Part shown: positions 1 to 9,395 of the stretch, piece after piece | How the letters are laid out: every line of letters begins with the position of its first letter | How positions within the stretch are numbered: the stretch's first letter is position 1 | Source of the DNA: Paractinoplanes brasiliensis | GTDB lineage: Bacteria > Actinomycetota > Actinomycetes > Mycobacteriales > Micromonosporaceae | Direction: 5' to 3' | DNA length: 64,000 nucleotides | Assembly (NCBI RefSeq): GCF_004362215.1 | Contig: NZ_SNWR01000002.1 | Span: forward strand, 310,001-374,000 | Translations under genes and position numbers: made by a program | The notes under the pieces: model-generated | Database searches by the model: none | What the model was told of the DNA's origin: nothing | The model's input: only the letters and a program-made list of their open reading frames with translations

Positions 1-83
1 GGCGTCACTGCTCCGGACGCCTTAACCGGTTAAGGTAGAGCCCCTGGTCAGGCCGCGAAAAAGCGCCTTACCAGGACCCTAGC

Positions 84-138
84 GAAAAACGGACCACCCC
101 GCCCGGGATATCGGCCGATATCCGAGGCGGGGTGGTCC
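84..138 (-). terminator. Intrinsic terminator of the UDP-glucose dehydrogenase gene
   Basis: Arms at 91-103 and 126-138 pair perfectly over 13 bases, and the inner segment 106-123 is itself a perfect palindrome, so the whole stretch folds into one long hairpin. Read on the minus strand the stem is followed by GTTTTTC (84-90), a short U-tract. It lies about 45 bases past the ugd stop codon. Confidence 0.85.
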
Positions 139-180
139 GAACGGTCGATACCGACCTTGGTGGGGGCAGACGTAAGCCCC

Positions 181-1545
181 TCAGCCGGCCATCGAGAGGT
201 ACTTGAAACCGAGGCGGCTCATGCGCTCGGCGTCGAGCACGTTGCGGCCGTCGAGCACGATCGGCGTACGCATCAGGCCGACGAACTTGCCCCAGTCGAG
301 CTCGATGTACTGCGCCCACTTGGTCACCAGCACCACGGCGTCGCAGTCGTCGAAGACACCGTCGAGCGTGTCGCTCAGGTGCGGCGCCAGCTCGGGGTAC
401 TCCCGGCGGAAGCGCTCGCCCGCGATCGGGTCGTGCAGCTTGACCCGGGCGCCCCGGGCGAGCAGCAGGCCGGCGATGTCGAGCGCCGGCGAGTCGCGCA
501 GGTCGTCGGTGTTGGGCTTGAACGCCACGCCGAGCAGCCCGATCTTGCGGCCCTTGAGGATGCGCAGCTCGGACTGCAGGCGCTCGACCGCGATCTCGCG
601 CTGCCGCTGGTTGACGTCGCGGGCGGCCTTCACGATCGGCATGTCGTAGTTGTATTCCGACGCGGTGGCGATCAGCGCCTTGGTGTCCTTGCCGAAGCAG
701 GAACCGCCCCAGCCGACACCGGGCTCCAGGAAGCGCGAGCCGATGCGCTGGTCGAGGCCCATGCCGCGGGCCACCTCGGTGATGTCGGCGCCGACCTTGC
801 CGGCCAGCTGGCCGATCTCGTTCACGTAGCTGATCTTCAGGGCGAGGAACGCGTTGGCCGCGTACTTGATCAGCTCGGCGCTGGCCAGGTCGGTCGAGAC
901 CAGCGGGACGGCCGTGGTGTCGTCGGGCCGAGGCTGGAAGACGGGCGGGGTGAAGGTCTGGTTGATCAGCGGGCGGTAGAGCTGGTTGAGCACCTCGAGC
1001 GCGCGCGGACTGTCCGAGCCGATCACGATGCGGTCGGGGAACAGCGTGTCGTGGATGGCGTTGCCCTCGCGCAGGAACTCCGGATTCGACGCGACCGAGA
1101 ACTCGCAATTTTCCGGCCGGTCGTCGCGCTGCGCGAACGAATCGCGAAGAATCGCGTCGACCCAGTTGCCGGAGCCGATCGGAACGGTCGACTTGTTGAC
1201 CACAACGGTGAACTCGTGGTCGAGATTCTGCGCGACGCTCTCGGCCGCCGAGCGCAGATAGCGCAAATCCGGGCTGCCGTCGCCGGCGGAGGGGGTCTGC
1301 ACGGCCACGAAGACGACGTCGGCCCCCGGCACGCCCTCGGCGTAGCTGGTGGTGAACGTCAGGTTCGGCGCGGCCTCGGCGAGCAGCTCCTCCATGCCGG
1401 GCTCGTAGATGGGGCACTTGCCCCCGCGCAGCATGTCGACCTTGTCCTGGTCGAGGTCGATGCAGGTCACCTGGTGTCCCAGGAAGGCCAGGCTCACACC
1501 GGTGGTCAGCCCGACGTAGCCGGTGCCGACAACACAAACCCTCAT
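181..1545 (-). CDS. ugd: UDP-glucose 6-dehydrogenase
   Basis: 454-residue cytosolic enzyme expected to oxidise UDP-glucose twice, with NAD, to UDP-glucuronate for cell-surface polysaccharide. The N-terminus has the Rossmann motif GTGYVGLTTG. The middle carries an LKISYVNEIGQLAGKVGADI helix region, and the catalytic-cysteine motif GWGGSCFGKD is present. Length is normal for the family. The ATG at 1545 is chosen because GGAGGAG lies just upstream and the glycine-rich loop starts a few residues later; a longer reading would add an unrelated basic leader. It is monocistronic in this window, divergent from the cellulase operon, and ends in a strong hairpin. A GDP-mannose dehydrogenase is a less likely alternative. 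Confidence 0.93.
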   Translation of the reverse strand: MRVCVVGTGYVGLTTGVSLAFLGHQVTCIDLDQDKVDMLRGGKCPIYEPGMEELLAEAAPNLTFTTSYAEGVPGADVVFVAVQTPSAGDGSPDLRYLRSAAESVAQNLDHEFTVVVNKSTVPIGSGNWVDAILRDSFAQRDDRPENCEFSVASNPEFLREGNAIHDTLFPDRIVIGSDSPRALEVLNQLYRPLINQTFTPPVFQPRPDDTTAVPLVSTDLASAELIKYAANAFLALKISYVNEIGQLAGKVGADITEVARGMGLDQRIGSRFLEPGVGWGGSCFGKDTKALIATASEYNYDMPIVKAARDVNQRQREIAVERLQSELRILKGRKIGLLGVAFKPNTDDLRDSPALDIAGLLLARGARVKLHDPIAGERFRREYPELAPHLSDTLDGVFDDCDAVVLVTKWAQYIELDWGKFVGLMRTPIVLDGRNVLDAERMSRLGFKYLSMAG

Positions 1546-1959
1546 CAAACGCTCCTCCACCGCGGGCGGCCTGGCACAACTGCCGCCCCTCCCGTATTCA
1601 CCGCCAGATGATACACAGCGTAGAAAAGCGTTCGGCAAATCCCTGACGTACGGTTATGGGTTCATTCCTTAGAGTTGCCGCAACGTTCGCCGACGATTTA
1701 CCGCAATTGAAATCGCTCAATGCCGGCGTCGCATTGCCGGGGCCGGTGAAATTTGCCACGAACCGGTGGCGCCGCGCCGGCCGCGCCGGGCAGCCACGCC
1801 CGCGCGTTCAGCTCGCTGCCGGGCACGTCGGGGCCCGCGTTGCCCGCGGCGCCGCGATCATACGGCCGCGGCGCGGGCTCGCGCGCGTGCCCGCGCGCTC
1901 CGGCCGTCCAGGCAGACTCCCCAAGATATGCACGATTGTCAACTCCTGGTTTCCAGGGC
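1546..1959. other. Divergent intergenic region between ugd and the cellulase operon
   Basis: About 410 bases without a credible gene. The middle part (1760-1920) is extremely GC-rich with short palindromic stretches but no convincing coding signal. It must hold the ugd promoter; I could not assign its -10 and -35 with confidence. Confidence 0.5.
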
Positions 1960-1989
1960 TTGACAGAGGCGTGACGCGCACACGACGCT
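1960..1989 (+). promoter_or_regulatory. Candidate promoter of the cellulase operon
   Basis: TTGACA at 1960-1965 is a consensus -35. The best -10 is GACGCT at 1984-1989 with an 18-base spacer, which is weak. The start of transcription would then fall inside the CebR-type operator at 1992-2005, a natural arrangement for repression. Confidence 0.4.
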
Positions 1990-1991
1990 GC

Positions 1992-2005
1992 TGGGAGCGC
2001 TCCCA
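1992..2005. promoter_or_regulatory. CebR-type operator (perfect palindrome)
   Basis: TGGGAGCGCTCCCA is a perfect 14-base palindrome identical to the operator known for CebR of Streptomyces and CelR of Thermobifida, LacI-family repressors released by cello-oligosaccharides. It lies 29 bases before the GH74 start codon. No obvious CebR orthologue is encoded in the window. Confidence 0.88.
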
Positions 2006-2034
2006 TGTGGAAGCTCGTCGATGGAAGGTCGCGG

Positions 2035-4692
2035 ATGCGAAGGTCCACCATCGCGGCGGTCGTCACCGCCGCCCTGCTCAGCGCGTCGGCCCTGGTGCTG
2101 GCCCGGCCGCTGACGGCCACCGCCGAGGCGGCCGACCCGTACGTCTGGAAGAACGTGCGGATCGACGGCGGTGGGTTCGTGCCCGGCATCGTGTTCAACC
2201 CCGGCGAGCGGAACCTGATCTACGCCCGCACCGACATCGGCGGCGCCTACCGCTGGAACGAGAACGGCCAGAGCTGGACCCCCCTGCTCGACTGGGTCGG
2301 CCAGGACAACTGGGGTTACAACGGCGTGCTCAGCATCGCGCCCGACCCCGTCGACACCGACCGGGTCTACGCCGCCGTCGGCATGTACACCAACAGCTGG
2401 GACCCGAACAACGGCGCCGTTCTTCGTTCCTCCGACAAGGGCGCCACCTGGCAGGTCACGAAGCTGCCGTTCAAGAACGGCGGCAACATGCCGGGCCGGG
2501 GAATGGGGGAGCGGCTCGCCGTAGACCCGCACGACAACCGGAACGTCTATTTCGCCGCGGAAGGCGGAAACGGGCTCTGGCGCAGCACCGACCACGGGGT
2601 CACCTGGGCCAGGGTCACGAACTTCCCGAACGCCGGCAACTACGTGCAGGACCCGGACGACCCCAACGGCTACCTGAACCAGAACCAGGGGCTGACCTGG
2701 GTCACGTTCGGCGCGGCGAACCAGATCTACGTCGGGGTGGCCGACAAGCAGAACATGCTGTACCGCTCGCTCGACGGGGGCGCGACCTGGGAACGCGTGC
2801 CTGGTCAGCCCACCGGGCACATCGCGCACAAGGGCGTCGTACAGGGAAAGCATCTTTTCCTCGCGACCAGCGACACCGGCGGCCCGTACGAGGGTGGAGC
2901 CGGCCAGGTGCTGCGGCTCGACACCACCACCGGCGCCTGGACGGACATCTCGCCCACGCCGGCCGCCGACGCGTATTACGGCTATTCCGGTCTCACCGTC
3001 GACCGTCAGAACCCGGGCACGCTCATGGTGGCCACGCAGATCTCCTGGTGGCCCGACGCCATCTTCTTCCGCAGCACCGACAACGGCGCGACCTGGACGC
3101 GGATCTGGGACTTCGCTGGATATCCGTCCGTCACCAAGCGCTACAGCATGGACATCTCGGCCAACCCGTGGCTGGACTTCAACACCAACCCGCAGCCCCC
3201 CGAGTCGACACCGAAGCTGGGCTGGATGAACGAGTCGCTGGAGATCGACCCGTTCAACTCCGACCGGATGCTCTACGGCACCGGCGCCACGATCTACGGC
3301 ACCACCCAGCTGACCAACTGGGACTCGGACACCGCCTTCACGATCAAGCCGTACGCCCGTGGCCTCGAGGAGACAGCGGTCCTCGACCTGGCCAGCCCGC
3401 CGTCGGGCGCCCCGCTGGTCAGCGCGCTGGGCGACATCGGCGGTTTCCACCACGCCTCGCTCGACGCCGTGCAGCCGAACTTCCACGACACGCCGGCGCT
3501 GGGCAGCAACACCTCGCTGGACTTCGCCGAGCTCAACCCGCAGGTGTTCGCCCGGGTCGGCAACGCGGACGCGGCCCCGCACATCGGCATCTCGACCGAC
3601 GGCGGCAGGAACTGGTATCAGGGCCAGGAGCCGGGCGGGGTCACCGGCGGCGGCACGATCGCGGTCGGCGCCGACGCCGGCTCGATGGTCTGGTCGCCGG
3701 CCGGAGCGGGCGTGCACCACTCGACCACCCGGGGCAGCTCATGGGCGGCCTCGACCGGGGTGCCCGCCGGCGCGATCGTCGAGAGCGACCGCGCCGACCC
3801 GAAGACCTTCTACGCGTACGCGGCGGGGAAGTTCTACACCAGCAAGGACGGCGGCGCGACGTTCACCGCGTCGGCGGCCACGCTGCCCACGACCGGGCGG
3901 CTGCACTTCAAGGCGGTGCCGGGCGCGGCCGGGCACGTCTGGTTCGCGGGGGAGAGCGGGCTGCTGCGCTCGACCGACGCCGGCGCCACATTCACCGAGG
4001 TCGCGCCGGTGACCTCGGGCATCAACGTCGCGTTCGGCAAGGCGGCGCCGGGGGCCGGCCATCCCGCGGTCTTCCTGGTCGGCACGGTCGGCGGCGTCAC
4101 CGGGGTGTTCCGCTCCGACGACACCGGCGGCTCGTGGCTGCGGATCAACGACGACCAGCACCAGTACGGGAACATGGGCGACGCCCTGGCCGGGGATCCG
4201 CGCATCTACGGCCGGGTCTATCTGGGCACCAACGGCCGCGGCATCCTCTACGCCGACCGGGCCGGAGGCGCCACCCCGACGACGCCGCCCACCACGGCGC
4301 CGACAACGCCACCCACGACGCCGCCGACGACACCGCCCACGACCGCTCCCACCACGCCGCCGCCGACCACCCCCAACCCGTCGGGCGGCTGCGCGGCCAC
4401 CTACCAGATCACCGGCTCGTGGAGTGGCGGCTTCCAGGCCGAGGTGACCGTCACCAACACCGGCGCCACCACCACCAGCGCCTGGACCGTCGGCTGGACC
4501 TTCACCGGCGGGCAGAGCGTGACCCAGCTGTGGGGCGGCGTCCACACGCAGACCGGCACCGCGGTCAGCGTGCGCAACACCTCCTGGAACGGCGCCCTGG
4601 CCGCGGGCGCGAGCACCACCTTCGGCCTCCTCGGAAGCCTCAGCGGCAGCACCAACCCCGTCCCCTCCCCGGTCACCTGCGCCCCGGCGTAG
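2035..4692 (+). CDS. Secreted GH74 xyloglucanase with C-terminal CBM2
   Basis: 885 residues. A signal peptide (about 1-32, hydrophobic run ending in ATAEA) is followed by a GH74 double beta-propeller (about 35-740) with repeated BNR/Asp-box strands (RSSDKGATWQ, RSTDHGVTWA, RSLDGGATWE). The segment ARTDIGGAYRW holds the aspartate that corresponds to a GH74 catalytic acid. A Thr-Pro linker and a cellulose-binding CBM2 close the protein. The enzyme should cut the beta-1,4-glucan backbone of xyloglucan outside the cell. The ATG at 2035 is preferred over the in-frame ATG at 2005 because GGAAGG lies 6 bases upstream of it and position 2005 belongs to the operator. It is first gene of the operon, 30 bases before the GH48 gene. 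Confidence 0.92.
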   Translation: MRRSTIAAVVTAALLSASALVLARPLTATAEAADPYVWKNVRIDGGGFVPGIVFNPGERNLIYARTDIGGAYRWNENGQSWTPLLDWVGQDNWGYNGVLSIAPDPVDTDRVYAAVGMYTNSWDPNNGAVLRSSDKGATWQVTKLPFKNGGNMPGRGMGERLAVDPHDNRNVYFAAEGGNGLWRSTDHGVTWARVTNFPNAGNYVQDPDDPNGYLNQNQGLTWVTFGAANQIYVGVADKQNMLYRSLDGGATWERVPGQPTGHIAHKGVVQGKHLFLATSDTGGPYEGGAGQVLRLDTTTGAWTDISPTPAADAYYGYSGLTVDRQNPGTLMVATQISWWPDAIFFRSTDNGATWTRIWDFAGYPSVTKRYSMDISANPWLDFNTNPQPPESTPKLGWMNESLEIDPFNSDRMLYGTGATIYGTTQLTNWDSDTAFTIKPYARGLEETAVLDLASPPSGAPLVSALGDIGGFHHASLDAVQPNFHDTPALGSNTSLDFAELNPQVFARVGNADAAPHIGISTDGGRNWYQGQEPGGVTGGGTIAVGADAGSMVWSPAGAGVHHSTTRGSSWAASTGVPAGAIVESDRADPKTFYAYAAGKFYTSKDGGATFTASAATLPTTGRLHFKAVPGAAGHVWFAGESGLLRSTDAGATFTEVAPVTSGINVAFGKAAPGAGHPAVFLVGTVGGVTGVFRSDDTGGSWLRINDDQHQYGNMGDALAGDPRIYGRVYLGTNGRGILYADRAGGATPTTPPTTAPTTPPTTPPTTPPTTAPTTPPPTTPNPSGGCAATYQITGSWSGGFQAEVTVTNTGATTTSAWTVGWTFTGGQSVTQLWGGVHTQTGTAVSVRNTSWNGALAAGASTTFGLLGSLSGSTNPVPSPVTCAPA

Positions 4693-4722
4693 CGCGCCTC
4701 CCCACAAGAAAGGACTCCCCAC

Positions 4723-7653
4723 GTGCAAGTGAGATTCCGAACCAGACCCCGCGTACGCCGCGGGCTGGCCGTCACCGGCGCCGCCGTCCTCGGCGCCGGC
4801 GCGGCCCTGGTGGCCGGCGTCCCGGCTCTCGCCGCCCCGAGCTGCAATGTGGTCTACAAGGTGCAGAGCCAGTGGAGCGGCGGGTTCACCGGCGACATCG
4901 CCATCACCAACACCGGCGACCCGATGACCAGCTGGAGGCTCGAGTACGACTTCCCCGACGCGTCGCAGCGGGTGACCCAGGGCTGGAGCGGCGTCTACTC
5001 GCAGAGCGGGCAGCACGTCACCGTCAACAACGCGGCCTGGAACGGCAACCTGGGCACGAACGCGACGGTCAGCACGGGCTTCAACGGCTCGTTCGGCTCG
5101 GCCAACCCGGTGCCGACCGCGTTCTCGGTCAACGGCGTGCGCTGCAACGGCCCGGCCACCGCCGCACCCACGGTCGAGATCACCAGCCCAGCCGCGAACA
5201 CCCGGTTCACCGCGCCCGCGTCGATCCCGATCACGGCGGTGCCCACCGCGCCGTCCGGCGGGTCGATCAGCAAGGTCGAGTTCTACCACGACGGGCTGCT
5301 GCTCAACACCGACACAGCCGCGCCGTACACGTACACCTGGTCCGGGGTTCCGGCCCAGACCGCGGCCTACCAGCTGCAGGCCATCGCGTACGACGCCACC
5401 GGCAACAAGAGCAACACCGCCGCCGTGCCGGTGTTCGTCGACGCGGCCACCACCCCGGCGATCGTCTCCGATGCCACCTCGGTGAGCGTGTCGCCCGGCA
5501 AGAGCGCGACTTTCAAGCTGGCTCTGTCGAAGGCTCCGACGGCCAATGTGACTGTGGCGGTCGCCCGCACCAGCGGCGCGACCACCGTCTCGGCCACCCC
5601 GGCGTCGCTGACCTTCACCCCGTCGAACTGGAACACCGGCCAGACCGTCACGGTCGCGGCCACCGACGCGGCGACGATCGGCGCGACGGCCGCCTTCTCG
5701 GCCACCGCGAGCGGGCACACGGCCGCGACCGTCAACGCGACCGTCGTCCGGGAGGGCGCCGCCGACGCCCGGTTCACCCAGCTCTACAACGACATCAAGA
5801 ACCCGGCCAACGGCTACTTCAGCCCGGACGGCGTGCCGTACCACTCGATCGAGACGCTGATCGACGAGGCGCCCGACCACGGCCACGAAACCACCTCCGA
5901 GGCGTTCAGCTACTGGCTGTGGCTCGAGGCGGAGCACGGGCACGTAACCGGTGAATGGGCGCCGTTCAACAGCGCCTGGGCGACGATGGAGAAGTACATC
6001 ATCCCGGCGCACGCCGACCAGCCGACCAACGACAAGTACGACCCGTCGAAGCCGGCGACGTACGCGGCGGAGTACCCGCTGCCGTCGCAGTACCCGTCGC
6101 AGCTCGACAACAGCGTCTCGGTGGGAACCGACCCGCTGGCCAACGAGCTGAAGAGCGCGTACGGCACGTCGGACATCTACGGCATGCACTGGCTGCTCGA
6201 CGTCGACAACACGTACGGCTTCGGCCGCTGCGGCGACGGCACCACGCGCAACGTCTACATCAACACGTTCCAGCGCGGCCCGCAGGAGTCGACGTTCGAG
6301 ACCGTGCCGCAGCCCTCCTGCGACACGTTCAAGCACGGCGGCCCCAACGGCTACCTCGACCTGTTCACCAAGGACTCCAGCTACGCCAAGCAGTGGAAGT
6401 ACACCAACGCCCCGGACGCGGACTCGCGCGCGGTGCAGGCGGCGTACTGGGCGTACACCTGGGCGACCGAGCAGGGCAAGCAGTCGCAGCTGACCGCGGC
6501 CGTGGCCAACGCCGCCAAGATGGGCGACTACCTGCGGTACTCGTTCTACGACAAGTACTTCAAGCAGCCCGGCTGCACGTCGACCTCGTGCCCGGCCGGC
6601 ACCGGCAAGAACGCCTCCAGCAACCTGATGTCCTGGTACTACGCCTGGGGTGGCGCGACCGACACCAGCGCCGGATGGGCGTGGCGGATCGGCTCGAGCA
6701 CCAGCCACTTCGGCTACCAGAACCCGATGGCCGCCTACATCCTGTCCAACGTCAGCGCCTTCGCCCCGAAGTCGCCGACGGCCAAGGCGGACTGGCAGGC
6801 CAGCCTGAACCGGCAGCTCGAGTTCTACCAGTGGCTGCAGTCGTCCGAGGGCGCGATCGCCGGCGGCGCGACGAACAGCTGGAACGGCAGCTACCAGGCC
6901 CGCCCGGCCGGCACGCCGACCTTCTACGGGCTGGCGTACGTGGAGGCCCCGGTCTACGAGGACCCGCCGTCGAACCGCTGGTTCGGCATGCAGACCTGGT
7001 CGCTGGAGCGTCTGGCCGAGTACTACTACCTGACCAACGACAGCAAGGCCAAGTCCGTGCTGGACAAGTGGGTGCCGTGGGCGCTGGCGAACAGCGACAT
7101 CACCGCCACCGACTTCAGCATCCCGTCGGACATGGAGTGGACCGGCGCGCCGGCCACCTGGAACCCGTCCAGCCCGCAGCCGAACACCAACCTGCACGTC
7201 GAAGTGACCAGCCACGGCCAGGACCTCGGCGTCGCGGGCTCGTTCGCCAAGCTGCTGACCTACTACGCGGCCAAGTCCGGCAGCACCACGGCCAAGACCG
7301 CGGCCAAGAACCTGCTCGACGCGATCTGGACCAAGAAGGACTCGAAGGGCGTCTCGGTCACCGAGACCCGGGCCGACTACAACCGCATGGACGACAAGTA
7401 CGACGCGTCCACCGGCCAGGGCATCTACATCCCGCCGGGCTGGAGCGGCAAGATGCCGAACGGCGACGAGATCAAGCCGGGTGTGTCCTTCCTGGACATT
7501 CGCTCCTTCTACAAGAACGACCCGGACTACCCGAAGGTTGAGGCGTACCTCAACGGTGGGCCGGCGCCGACGTTCAACTACCACCGTTTCTGGGCGCAGG
7601 TCGACGTGGCCACCGGCTACGCGGACTTCGCCCGGTTGTTCCCCAACGGCTGA
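4723..7653 (+). CDS. Secreted CBM2-GH48 processive cellobiohydrolase
   Basis: 976 residues. Order: signal peptide (about 1-38), N-terminal CBM2 (about 40-145), an Ig-like module starting PTVEITSPA (about 147-240), a second beta-sandwich beginning near SVSPGKSATF (about 245-343), then the GH48 catalytic domain (about 346-976). The segment DHGHETTSEAFSYW contains the conserved GH48 catalytic acid glutamate. Family members release cellobiose processively from cellulose chain ends and are hallmark enzymes of true cellulose degraders. The GTG start has AAAGGA 8 bases upstream. The gene lies between the GH74 and LPMO genes with gaps of 30 and 13 bases, so one transcript is likely. The two-module spacer instead of an FN3 plus Pro/Thr linker is somewhat unusual. 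Confidence 0.94.
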   Translation: MQVRFRTRPRVRRGLAVTGAAVLGAGAALVAGVPALAAPSCNVVYKVQSQWSGGFTGDIAITNTGDPMTSWRLEYDFPDASQRVTQGWSGVYSQSGQHVTVNNAAWNGNLGTNATVSTGFNGSFGSANPVPTAFSVNGVRCNGPATAAPTVEITSPAANTRFTAPASIPITAVPTAPSGGSISKVEFYHDGLLLNTDTAAPYTYTWSGVPAQTAAYQLQAIAYDATGNKSNTAAVPVFVDAATTPAIVSDATSVSVSPGKSATFKLALSKAPTANVTVAVARTSGATTVSATPASLTFTPSNWNTGQTVTVAATDAATIGATAAFSATASGHTAATVNATVVREGAADARFTQLYNDIKNPANGYFSPDGVPYHSIETLIDEAPDHGHETTSEAFSYWLWLEAEHGHVTGEWAPFNSAWATMEKYIIPAHADQPTNDKYDPSKPATYAAEYPLPSQYPSQLDNSVSVGTDPLANELKSAYGTSDIYGMHWLLDVDNTYGFGRCGDGTTRNVYINTFQRGPQESTFETVPQPSCDTFKHGGPNGYLDLFTKDSSYAKQWKYTNAPDADSRAVQAAYWAYTWATEQGKQSQLTAAVANAAKMGDYLRYSFYDKYFKQPGCTSTSCPAGTGKNASSNLMSWYYAWGGATDTSAGWAWRIGSSTSHFGYQNPMAAYILSNVSAFAPKSPTAKADWQASLNRQLEFYQWLQSSEGAIAGGATNSWNGSYQARPAGTPTFYGLAYVEAPVYEDPPSNRWFGMQTWSLERLAEYYYLTNDSKAKSVLDKWVPWALANSDITATDFSIPSDMEWTGAPATWNPSSPQPNTNLHVEVTSHGQDLGVAGSFAKLLTYYAAKSGSTTAKTAAKNLLDAIWTKKDSKGVSVTETRADYNRMDDKYDASTGQGIYIPPGWSGKMPNGDEIKPGVSFLDIRSFYKNDPDYPKVEAYLNGGPAPTFNYHRFWAQVDVATGYADFARLFPNG

Positions 7654-7666
7654 TCCGGAGGCCTTG

Positions 7667-8776
7667 ATGAGAAAAAGATTGTTGATGTACGCCATGGCGG
7701 GGCTGCTCGCCGCGGGCGTCGGGGCAGTGGTGTCACAGGGCCCCGCTCAGGCCCACGGGGCCATGATGGTGCCGGGCAGCCGCACGTGGCTCTGCTACCA
7801 GGACGGCCGCAACCCGCAGACCGGCGCGATCGAGCCCAAGAACCCCGCCTGCGCCGCGGCCGTGGCCCAGAGCGGCACGGCGTCGCTCTACAACTGGTTC
7901 GCGGTGCTGCGCTCGGACGGGGCGGGCCGGATGGCCGGCTTCATCCCCGACGGCCAGCTCTGCTCGGGCGGCACCGGGGGCCCGTACAACTTCACCGGCT
8001 TCAACCTGCCGCGCAACGACTTCCCGGTCACCCACCTGACCGCGGGCCGGCAGATCGAGGTGAAGTACAACAACTGGGCCAAGCACCCCGGCACGTTCCG
8101 CATGTACATCACCAAGGACAGCTGGAGCCCGACCCGGGCCCTGGCCTGGAGCGACCTGGAGTCGACGCCGTTCGACACGGTGACCAACCCGCCGGACCGC
8201 GGCGGGCCCGGTTCCGACGAGGGGCACTACTACTGGAACGCGACGCTGCCGTCGGGCAAGAGCGGACGCCACCTGATCTACTCGGTGTGGCAGCGCTCGG
8301 ACAGCAACGAGACGTTCTACAACTGCTCCGACGTCGTCTTCGACGGCGGCAACGGTGAGGTGACCGGGATCGGCGGTGGCACCACCACGCCGCCCACGAC
8401 CCCGCCGACGACGCCACCCACCACTGCGCCCACGACGCCTCCGACGACCCCGCCGACCTCACCGCCGGCGGGCGGATCCGGCTGCTCCGCGATGTTCAAC
8501 ATCTCGAGCACCTGGAACGGGGGCTTCCAGGCCGAGGTCATGGTGCACGCCGGAACGGCCGCCATCAACAAGTGGACGGTGTCGTGGACCTGGCCGGGCT
8601 CGCAGAGCCTGACCCAGGCCTGGAACGGCACAGCCAGCAGCAGCGGCTCGATGGTGTCGGTCAAGAACGCGAGCTACAACGGCACGGTGGCTTCCGGCCA
8701 GCACACCACGTTCGGCCTGCTGGGCAACGGCACCCCACCCGCCTCGGTGAACAACCTGTCCTGTTCGACCGCCTGA
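7667..8776 (+). CDS. Secreted AA10 lytic polysaccharide monooxygenase with CBM2
   Basis: 369 residues. The signal peptide ends SQGPAQA at residue 29, so the mature protein starts with His30, required for the copper histidine brace. The second brace histidine is His140 in NNWAKHPG. The AA10 domain spans about 30-215, followed by a Thr-Pro linker and a C-terminal CBM2. The enzyme should cleave crystalline cellulose oxidatively and open it for GH48. The ATG at 7667 is preferred to longer readings because GGAGG lies just upstream and it gives the exact signal-peptide/His1 arrangement. A perfect hairpin follows 22 bases after the stop. Chitin activity is possible, but the CBM2 and the neighbours favour cellulose. 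Confidence 0.94.
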   Translation: MRKRLLMYAMAGLLAAGVGAVVSQGPAQAHGAMMVPGSRTWLCYQDGRNPQTGAIEPKNPACAAAVAQSGTASLYNWFAVLRSDGAGRMAGFIPDGQLCSGGTGGPYNFTGFNLPRNDFPVTHLTAGRQIEVKYNNWAKHPGTFRMYITKDSWSPTRALAWSDLESTPFDTVTNPPDRGGPGSDEGHYYWNATLPSGKSGRHLIYSVWQRSDSNETFYNCSDVVFDGGNGEVTGIGGGTTTPPTTPPTTPPTTAPTTPPTTPPTSPPAGGSGCSAMFNISSTWNGGFQAEVMVHAGTAAINKWTVSWTWPGSQSLTQAWNGTASSSGSMVSVKNASYNGTVASGQHTTFGLLGNGTPPASVNNLSCSTA

Positions 8777-8798
8777 CCTGACTCGCTGGAGTAGGAGA

Positions 8799-8834
8799 AA
8801 CCGGCGGCGGCGCTCCCTGGCGCCGCCGCCGGTT
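8799..8834. terminator. Bidirectional hairpin terminator
   Basis: Perfect 14-base arms at 8799-8812 and 8821-8834 with an 8-base loop sit between the convergent LPMO and TetR genes. The last base is also the first base of the tetR stop triplet. On the minus strand the stem is followed by TTTCTCC. Confidence 0.85.
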
Positions 8835-9388
8835 CAGCGGTCCGTGCGCAGGCCGCGGAGGACGAAGTCGAGGCGGCGGCGGTAGTCGTCGCGGGTCTGG
8901 CGGTCACAGGCGCGGACGATGACGCCCCGTTCGAGAATCAGGTATCTCAGGTCCTCGCTCGTGATGTCGTCGCGGACCACGCCGGCGGCCTGGGCGTCGG
9001 AGAGCAGCCGGGCGCCGAAGTGGCAGGCGCGTTCGAACAGGGTGGTCAGTGGCTCGGAGTCGGGCAGCACCCGCATCAGGACGTCGTTGGCGGCGGGCTC
9101 GTCGTACTGCAGGAGCCACGTACGCAGCAGGTACTCCTCGAAACGCAGCAACGGGCCGTCCAGGGCGTCGACAGCGTCGATGATGCCGGCGATGCGGGCG
9201 GCCACGAGATCGTCCACGACCGCATCGATCAGGCCGGTGCGGCTCCCGAAACGGTGGTAGATCGTGCCCTTGCTGACCCCGGCGACCCGAGCCACCTCGT
9301 CCAGCGGCGTGGTCAGGCCGCCGGTGCGGAACACGTCGAGGGCCGCGCGGCGGATGCCCTCGACGTTGCGCCGTGCGTCGGCTCTCAT
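8834..9388 (-). CDS. TetR-family transcriptional regulator
   Basis: 184 residues. The N-terminal helix-turn-helix reads TPLDEVARVAGVSKGTIYHR (about 28-47), typical of TetR, followed by an all-helical ligand-binding domain. It lies 7 bases downstream of the DsbA-like gene on the same strand, so the two are probably co-transcribed and the regulator may control that pair. The ATG at 9388 starts right before the HTH helices. The inducer cannot be guessed from sequence. Confidence 0.9.
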   Translation of the reverse strand: MRADARRNVEGIRRAALDVFRTGGLTTPLDEVARVAGVSKGTIYHRFGSRTGLIDAVVDDLVAARIAGIIDAVDALDGPLLRFEEYLLRTWLLQYDEPAANDVLMRVLPDSEPLTTLFERACHFGARLLSDAQAAGVVRDDITSEDLRYLILERGVIVRACDRQTRDDYRRRLDFVLRGLRTDR

Positions 9389-9395
9389 GCCGGCC

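Noticed and set aside
1656..5954. A 1432-codon open frame on the plus strand
   Set aside because: It covers the GH74 gene in the wrong frame; the translation is Arg/His/Gln-rich and has no domain.
3739..7695. A very long open frame (over 1300 codons) on the minus strand opposite GH48 and GH74
   Set aside because: It is a mirror of high-GC third positions; its translation is Arg/Val/Gly-rich without any domain, and the plus-strand genes are unambiguous.
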